Shown here: in pieces, positions 33,389-36,027 of the stretch
How positions within the stretch are numbered: the stretch's first letter is position 1
How the letters are laid out: each line of letters opens with the position of its first letter
Source: Leptolyngbya sp. FACHB-321
GTDB lineage: Bacteria; Cyanobacteriota; Cyanobacteriia; Leptolyngbyales; Leptolyngbyaceae
DNA length: 36,027 bases
Direction of reading: 5' to 3'
Assembly: GCF_014695975.1 (NCBI RefSeq)
Contig: NZ_JACJPI010000068.1
Coordinates: 1-36,027, forward strand
Position numbers and translations under genes: made by a program
Notes under the pieces: model-generated
What the model saw: only the letters and a program-made list of their open reading frames with translations
The model's database searches: none
Told to the model about the DNA's origin: nothing

Positions 33389-33884
33389 ATGCCTTACCAG
33401 GACATCAACATAGTTTTATTGGATGCTGACTTGAAAGAAGTACGTCAGGCAATTGCAACCATTCAGCAAAAGTTACCATTCCTCATCACATTGAATACAA
33501 CCGAGCGTAAACGGTTGTTTAAGATGGAGACAAGCGACTCACATTTATGCAAACGAGTCTCAATGCAGCACACAGCAATCGGAATAATTTGCCCGCCAGT
33601 TTTGATCTAGATGCGTTCTCCAATGACTACCGCTTAGCGACATCGTTGATGGAAATTGAAATGTTGTTGAATCAGCTATCAGAACAAGTGGATGATACGC
33701 TCTTGGCAGTTGGCAGCGAGGCAATGACCAGTAGCCTGACCGTTTATGACTCGTGAAGACAGCAGCTAAGAAAACTCCCGGATTGAAAGGCATTGCAGAA
33801 CAGCTGGGAAATTTGTTCCGGGCGATGAAAAGTAGAACGCCCAAAGCAATCCTTTGCTACCGGGTCCGAATCCAGGTGAGGTAA
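33389..33884 (+). pseudogene. Conserved cyanobacterial hypothetical protein, two frameshifts
   Basis: The pieces join as MPYQDINIVLLDADLKEVRQ, AIATIQQKLPFLITLNTTER, then after a break near 33540 MQTSLNAAHSNRNNLPASFD and LSEQVDDTLLAVGSEAMTSS. After a second break at VYD near 33750 it continues VKTAAKKTPGLKGIAEQLGN and RAMKSRTPK. The order matches a single protein of about 160 residues common in cyanobacteria, helical and of unknown function. A Shine-Dalgarno-like CAGGAG precedes the start. Single-base deletions explain both breaks. Confidence 0.75.
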
Positions 33885-34012
33885 TGAGCATTTTGACACT
33901 AAATTTTGCCAGCAGTTAAGCTTTCTGTTCAGTTTTGAACGTAAGCAAACAATCGCGTCACAGGACAGCTAGACACAGATATCATAAGGTTTTGTCTGGC
34001 TAAAGCCTGCCA

Positions 34013-34640
34013 TTGCTTGATCTTGAGATACTAGTCTATTACTTTACGAAGTTTGCGCGATTGCAGGTTGATCGTGCTCATGGCATCGCACCTCATAAAC
34101 CGATACTGCTCCTGTCAGTTATTGAACTTATCAAGCAAGTCATCAAGCAAGACTCGATCACGCAGAATCAGATTTATCTATCGGAAGAACTCGTTGCAAC
34201 CTTTCTCAAGGTTTGAAGCTATCTAAGGTCAGAGAACCATTACCCGGGTATTTCCAGACCTTTTTTTCATTTGCGTGGCAATAAGTTCTGGCAGCTCGTC
34301 CCCAGTCGCGGCTGTCGAAAAACTACTACGTCTAAAGTTAAGCTAAAAACTTTTGCTGAAGTTAAACAAGCTGTTAGGTATGTCCAAGTGGATAATGGGT
34401 TGTTTGAGTTACTTCAAGATCCACTATCAAGAGCCAGTTTAACGGCTTTCTTGGTACAGAAATGGTTTAGTCATAAGCTCGATCAGTATAGACGGCTTTT
34501 AGAAGCGACATCATGTAATGAGTGCCAAGATCTTTTTAGCAAGGGCAATGAGCAGTACAGGTTAAATGAAAAAAGACTTGAACTACTACAGCACTTTCCA
34601 CAACGTGATGGGACAATTATTACGAGAAGAGACATAGGGG
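34013..34640 (+). pseudogene. N-terminal part of an HNH-type restriction-endonuclease-like protein
   Basis: It reads YYFTKFARLQVDRAHGIAPH, then KPILLLSVIELIKQVI, a TGA at 34214-34216, a further frame change at the T-run near 34260, and then GNKFWQLVPSRG, LKTFAEVKQAVRYVQVDNGL and SRASLTAFLVQKWFS. These segments recall the N-terminal half of putative restriction endonucleases with a C-terminal HNH domain, which is absent. The sequence stops at the IS630-type element that begins near 34640. The call is from memory of the family and is moderate. Confidence 0.55.
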
Positions 34641-34646
34641 TATACC

Positions 34647-35533
34647 ATGACAGCCTACTCTACCGACCTTAGAGAACGAGTCGTTCGCGCCTATGAAAAA
34701 GAGGATGGCTTGATTCGCCAACTTGCCTATCGTTATGAAGTCAGCAAGAACACGGTGCAAGCATGGCTTGATCTCAAGCGCAGCACCGGAGCAGTCACAG
34801 CCTTGCCTGCAAGGGGGGGAAAGTCAGTCAATTAGTCGGGCTTGAAGAACGCCTCGAAGCGATGGTGCAGGTGCATACCGACTATACCCTCGCGCAATAC
34901 TGTGAGGCATGGTTAGAGCATCAAGGGATGGTGGTGGCGGAAAGTACAATGTGCCGATAGCTCCAACAGCGAGAGTTGAGCCTTTAAAAAACACCCCGCA
35001 GCCAACAAGCCTAAACGGCTAAGGCTCAGCAACAGCGGTTCGACTACTGGCAGCAAGTGAGCGCCATTAAGCCGCATAACCTGGTTTTTCTCGATGAGAT
35101 GGGAGTTCTGTTGGGTCTGATGCGTCTGATGGGACGTGCTCCTAAAGGAGAGCGGGTGTATGACATCAAACCGTTCTATCGTGGCACTCGGGTCAATGTC
35201 ATCAATGCCCTCAGTGACTCGAAAGTGCTGGCACTCAAAGCGTTGAAACGCTCCCTGAGCGTTAAGCAGTTTAAGGTGTTCTTGCAAGAACACGTGGTGC
35301 CTCAACTATGGCCAGGAACCGTGGTAGTTATGGACAATCTGCCGGCTCACAAAGTGCAAGGGGTGCACGCTATCCTCGCCGCAGTGGGTGCGAAAGCCTT
35401 GTATTTGTCGCCGTATTCGCCAGAGTTCAATCCGATTGAGCATTGGTGGTGGGAGTTGAAAGCGTTCATCCGTCGCTTTGTGCCCAAGACGAAAGAAACA
35501 CTGGTTAAACTGTTACACATGGGTTTGTGTTGA
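34647..35533 (+). pseudogene. IS630-family transposase, degraded
   Basis: The N-terminal helix-turn-helix reads MTAYSTDLRERVVRAYEKED and RYEVSKNTVQAWLDLKRSTG. At a run of seven G (34813-34819) the frame shifts by one base, then continues SQLVGLEERLEAMVQVHTDY. In that frame there are stops at 34958, 34985 and 35012, each replacing a usual codon. The catalytic half is open: NLVFLDEMGVLLG (first D), VVVMDNLPAHK (second D) and LSPYSPEFNPIEHWWWELK (E). It ends early at MGLC, lacking the usual WF-rich tail. It interrupts the restriction-endonuclease-like fragment. Confidence 0.85.
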
Positions 35534-35731
35534 ATGTTCGATCATTCTGGTAATTAAAATTTGAAAAGTAAATAGCCGTCCTCAATCATTCAGGAAAACT
35601 GCGTTGCTAGCGGATTGATAGAGAAAGCAATCCATGTCCTCACGCGCTAAAGTAGCTGACGGTGAGATGGCGGGGAGCGATCAATGTCGTCGATCGATCC
35701 AAATACAACTGCTTACCTTCATTTCAATGCG
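35534..35731. other. No recognisable gene
   Basis: This stretch between the transposase and the attC-like site has no long frame on either strand. Only an AT-rich start and a CGATCGATC palindrome near 35690 stand out. The right end of the IS630 element must lie here, but I cannot define its inverted repeat. Confidence 0.3.
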
Positions 35732-35818
35732 GTCTAACGGTGAAGTTCAGCAGCGGCAATTAACTTTAACTTAGCATCAGCGACTTTTATCCGTCCGCCT
35801 GCATTTGAATTGTTGGGT
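35732..35818. other. attC-like recombination site (integron cassette type)
   Basis: The 87-bp segment begins GTCTAAC and ends GTTGGGT. These fit the attC inverse core (RYYYAAC) and core (GTTRRRY) consensus. The flanking arms are imperfectly complementary (GTTCAGCAGCGGC against the complement of GTCCGCCTGCATTTGAA), as in attC sites, with a non-conserved centre. Because the site is near-palindromic it fits on either strand. It lies about 20 bases past the stop of the minus-strand frame at 35840, the position expected of a cassette's attC. No integron integrase is in the window. Confidence 0.45.
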
Positions 35819-35839
35819 TGCTGCAAACATCATTGTTTT

Positions 35840-36027
35840 TCAATGCCCGACCCATGAATATTCTTGCTTAAGAATTCGTCTAATTTTGGCATCTAGGGTA
35901 GGGATTTTATTGACTAAGTAGGTCGCCATAGAAAGATATAAAATAGTTGGAGCATTCATCATCCTTGCTATCAAGCTGCCTGCTCCGTTGCGAATCGAGT
36001 TAACCATTGAAGAAGACACCACCTTAC
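35840..36027 (-). CDS. Partial open frame at the window edge, function unknown
   Basis: The minus strand is open from the window edge region to a stop at 35840. It reads NSIRNGAGSLIARMMNAPTI, LYLSMATYLVNKIPTLDAKI and then RRILKQEYSWVGH, a moderately hydrophobic, basic sequence. An ATG lies at 36022 but the gene may extend beyond the window. I do not recognise it. Its 3' end faces the attC-like site, so it could be a cassette gene. Confidence 0.3.
   Translation of the reverse strand, partial: KVVSSSMVNSIRNGAGSLIARMMNAPTILYLSMATYLVNKIPTLDAKIRRILKQEYSWVGH

Overview
The window looks like chromosomal accessory DNA of a cyanobacterium, probably filamentous. GCGATCGC-type palindromes are frequent. 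Several families are typical of cyanobacteria (CHAT-CHASE2, DUF1822, DUF928, a carotenoid oxygenase, an exported surface-adhesin-E-like protein). GC-rich tandem repeats of a kind common in Nostoc-type genomes sit inside and beside one gene. No ribosomal or photosystem genes are present, so the genus cannot be fixed.

Layout. 1-3.9 kb: tail of an IS630-like transposase, an acyltransferase-3 membrane protein, an alpha/beta hydrolase, a decayed IS630 transposase with a 156-bp inverted-repeat element beside it, and a GlsB/YeaQ-type membrane protein. 4.0-4.6 kb: a 218-bp element with perfect inverted ends (TGTGAATGAGC...) that abuts the 3' half of a tRNA-Ser(GCU), followed by an irregular tRNA-Arg-like gene and a well-folded tRNA-Ser(UGA). 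4.8-6.0 kb: a multiply frameshifted isochorismatase-family gene divergent from an HxlR regulator. 5.9-13.3 kb (minus strand): a five-gene operon of exported CHAT protease-like protein, sigma-70-like factor, DUF1822 protein, membrane CHAT-CHASE2 protein and DUF928 protein. 13.9-22.4 kb (plus strand): a large RTX protein, a carotenoid oxygenase, a VOC-like protein, GNAT, DUF924, VOC and an MGT-type glycosyltransferase. 22.4-24.4 kb: a wreckage zone with an IS1-family element, the N-terminal part of a Tn3-type transposase, a transposon end with repeated GTGGCAC boxes, and a beheaded GNAT gene. 24.5-31 kb: ordinary genes (GrpB, IlvD, divergent LysR, two small exported proteins, a saccharopine-dehydrogenase-like reductase). 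31-36 kb: another graveyard with a DUF4174 fragment, a decayed small-protein/HNH pair, a 565-bp array of about ten repeated TGACA-type boxes that ends in a transposon-like terminus, a frameshifted hypothetical gene, a restriction-endonuclease-like fragment, a decayed IS630 transposase, and an attC-like site next to a partial open frame.

How the genes may work together. The operon at 5.9-13.3 kb joins two caspase-fold (CHAT) proteins, one of them coupled to an extracytoplasmic CHASE2 sensor, with a sigma-70-like protein and two cyanobacterial proteins of unknown function. This suggests signal-dependent proteolysis controlling transcription, which is inference. The RTX protein is probably a type I-secreted calcium-binding surface protein. 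The carotenoid oxygenase and glycosyltransferase could act on apocarotenoids or glycosylated carotenoids, also inference. Frameshifts and stops cluster in the mobile regions while the long genes are intact, so the decay looks biological rather than caused by poor sequence.
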